A stretch of DNA of 5,624 nt from an uncultured Clostridia bacterium (GTDB lineage Bacteria; Bacillota; Clostridia; Christensenellales; UBA1242). Below the pieces are notes generated by a model that saw nothing but the letters and a program-made list of their open reading frames with translations, had not been told where the DNA came from and searched no databases. Location: contig CAKVNA010000062.1 in assembly GCA_934776915.1 (NCBI GenBank), positions 1 through 5,624 of the forward strand, in the 5' to 3' direction. The position numbers and the translations under genes are program-made. Shown piece by piece: positions 4,404-5,624 of this stretch (position 1 is the stretch's first letter; each line of letters begins with the position of its first letter).

Positions 4404-5624
4404 ATACATTCTTTTTCTTCTGCGTGAAGTAGAACACCTTTTCAAAGACTGAGCGGAGTGCGGTGTATAGAAGATAAATGCAGAACAATGTTATTCCAAG
4501 AAATACAAGTTCTCTTGTGCCGAGTGTTGCATATTTGAAAAACGATGTTGGAATAATGGCAAATGCAAGGACTGCCAAAATTAGCATTGAAAAGACAACG
4601 AACGCTCGGAATTTGTCAAGTGGTAAACTGAGGTTTAGAAGCACAAAGAATGCCCCGAAAGTTGCACTGAGAGAAATAAGTGTTGGGATAAGTTCCTGTT
4701 GGTCTGTTATGGCACAAAATACATAACACGCCATGCTGGACAAGAACAAGACTATTGCCCCTGGAAGTGCTTTTGACGAAAGGCTTGACAAGAACGAGCC
4801 TTTTATTCGCTCTTTGCTTGGCTGAAGTGCTAAGAAAAATGCTGGAATTCCGATAAATGCCGTTTCCCAAATTAAGATTTGATTTGGCTCAAGTGGATAA
4901 CTGTGTCTTGGGGATAGCAATGCGAAAATTGTCAAAAAGATTGCAAAGAATGTTTTTGTTAAGAAAAGCGATGATGCTTTTGAAATGTTGTTTATAACCC
5001 TTCTTCCCTCTGCCACAATGCTTGGCATGGAAGAAAAGTTGTTGTCCATCATGATAAGATTGCTGGCACTTCTGGTGGCTTCGCTTCCACTTGCCATGGC
5101 TATGGAACAGTCGGCTTCCTTTAGGGCTAAAATGTCATTTACGCCGTCACCAGTCATGGCAACTTTGCTGCCACTCCCTCTTAATGCTTTTACAATTATG
5201 CATTTTTGCTCTGGCGTAACTCTGCCAAAGACAGTGTATTCCAAAGCGATTTTTTCAAGTTCTTCGTCACTGACATGCTCTAGGCTTATGCACTTGTCAT
5301 AATTTTTTACACCCACTTTTCGTGAAATGTTGCTGACGGTGTCCACATTGTCGCCAGAAATAATTTTCACTTCCACATCGTTCATATTAAACCACTCTAT
5401 TGTGGCTTTGGCGTCTGGACGAATGTTGTCTTCTATTACAATAACTGCAAGTGGTGTGTTGTTTTTGCTCATTGTGTCGCCCACATGTTCTTCATTTGAC
5501 TTGCAAAGCAAGATTACTCTGTAACCTTCTTGAGTTAGGGCTTTTATTGTTTGGGAAGTTTCTGCGTCAAGTTTGTTTGTTACAAATTCTGGAGCACCTA
5601 GCATATACACACCAAGTTCACCAA
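4402..5624 (-). CDS. P-type cation-transporting ATPase, CtpE-like, C-terminal part (truncated by the window edge)
   Basis: P-type ATPases pump cations across the membrane using ATP through a phospho-aspartate intermediate. The reading frame is open to the right edge, so the GTG near 5610 is not the real start; the transmembrane N-terminus, actuator domain and DKTGT phosphorylation site lie outside. Counting from that GTG, LGAPEF (4-9) is the end of the nucleotide-binding domain. The phosphorylation domain shows DNIRPD (61-66), SGDN (85-88), GRVTPEQK (129-136) and TGDGVND (153-159), which position phosphate and magnesium. Six membrane helices follow, roughly at 216-233, 243-262, 282-302, 309-327, 335-355 and 366-384, completing the usual ten. 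The WETAFIGIPAFFLALQPS segment (248-265) resembles the CtpE class, whose mycobacterial member is linked to calcium uptake; the ion here is an inference. The tail is basic. The gene ends on the shared terminator. Confidence 0.9.
   Translation of the reverse strand, partial: GELGVYMLGAPEFVTNKLDAETSQTIKALTQEGYRVILLCKSNEEHVGDTMSKNNTPLAVIVIEDNIRPDAKATIEWFNMNDVEVKIISGDNVDTVSNISRKVGVKNYDKCISLEHVSDEELEKIALEYTVFGRVTPEQKCIIVKALRGSGSKVAMTGDGVNDILALKEADCSIAMASGSEATRSASNLIMMDNNFSSMPSIVAEGRRVINNISKASSLFLTKTFFAIFLTIFALLSPRHSYPLEPNQILIWETAFIGIPAFFLALQPSKERIKGSFLSSLSSKALPGAIVLFLSSMACYVFCAITDQQELIPTLISLSATFGAFFVLLNLSLPLDKFRAFVVFSMLILAVLAFAIIPTSFFKYATLGTRELVFLGITLFCIYLLYTALRSVFEKVFYFTQKKKNV

Noticed and set aside
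4985..5302. 105-codon open frame on the plus strand inside the P-type ATPase gene
   Set aside because: It is antisense to the conserved TGDGVND region of the ATPase, and the Ser/Leu-rich translation is what that antisense frame produces.
5608..5610. GTG as the start of the P-type ATPase
   Set aside because: The frame stays open to the window edge and encodes conserved nucleotide-binding-domain sequence upstream of it, so the gene continues outside.
1..5624. CRISPR arrays, tRNA or rRNA genes, insertion sequences
   Set aside because: I saw no spaced repeats, cloverleaf or CCA-type ends, ribosomal RNA signatures, transposase motifs or terminal inverted repeats in either strand.

Overview
This 5.6 kb window comes from a low-GC bacterium (I estimate about 39% GC). 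It most resembles a Firmicutes/Clostridia-type anaerobe. The reasons are purine-rich Shine-Dalgarno sequences (AGGAG/GGAGG) 5-7 nt before most starts, a sigma-A-like promoter, tightly packed and overlapping genes, a Firmicutes-like DnaB N-terminus, and a rubrerythrin, which is typical of anaerobes. No marker gene allows a finer placement. TGA is used as a stop and not as a sense codon.

Layout from right to left, since most genes lie on the minus strand. The right edge (4402-5624) is the C-terminal part of a P-type cation ATPase of the CtpE-like class. It converges on a plus-strand rubrerythrin gene (3784-4374), and the two share a hairpin terminator in the 27 nt between them. Left of the rubrerythrin is a 186 bp divergent intergenic region. 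It holds a 19 bp near-palindrome and, next to the rubrerythrin start, a small hairpin that would cover its ribosome binding site. From there a compact minus-strand cluster runs leftward: a CYTH/VTC-like (triphosphate tunnel fold) protein, a nucleoside hydrolase joined to it by an ATGA overlap, a lipoprotein with a C-terminal membrane helix, and a 98-residue two-helix membrane protein. Gaps inside the cluster are -4, 8 and 3 nt, so it is very probably one transcript. The replicative helicase gene dnaB follows 54 nt later. It has its own well-formed promoter and runs off the left edge.

How the genes might work together: the nucleoside hydrolase frees bases from nucleosides, and the CYTH/VTC-like protein belongs to a fold that handles nucleotide or inorganic polyphosphates, so a nucleotide/phosphate salvage theme is possible. 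The two membrane-associated proteins of unknown function have no assigned role in it. Several metal-binding positions of the CYTH-like protein look altered, and the nucleoside hydrolase has Gln where relatives have an active-site His. The cluster may therefore do something other than the textbook reactions.

Two composition signals stand out. GATC, GTAC and TCGA do not occur at all, while CTAG occurs eight times. Aspartate is encoded almost entirely by GAC despite the low GC content.
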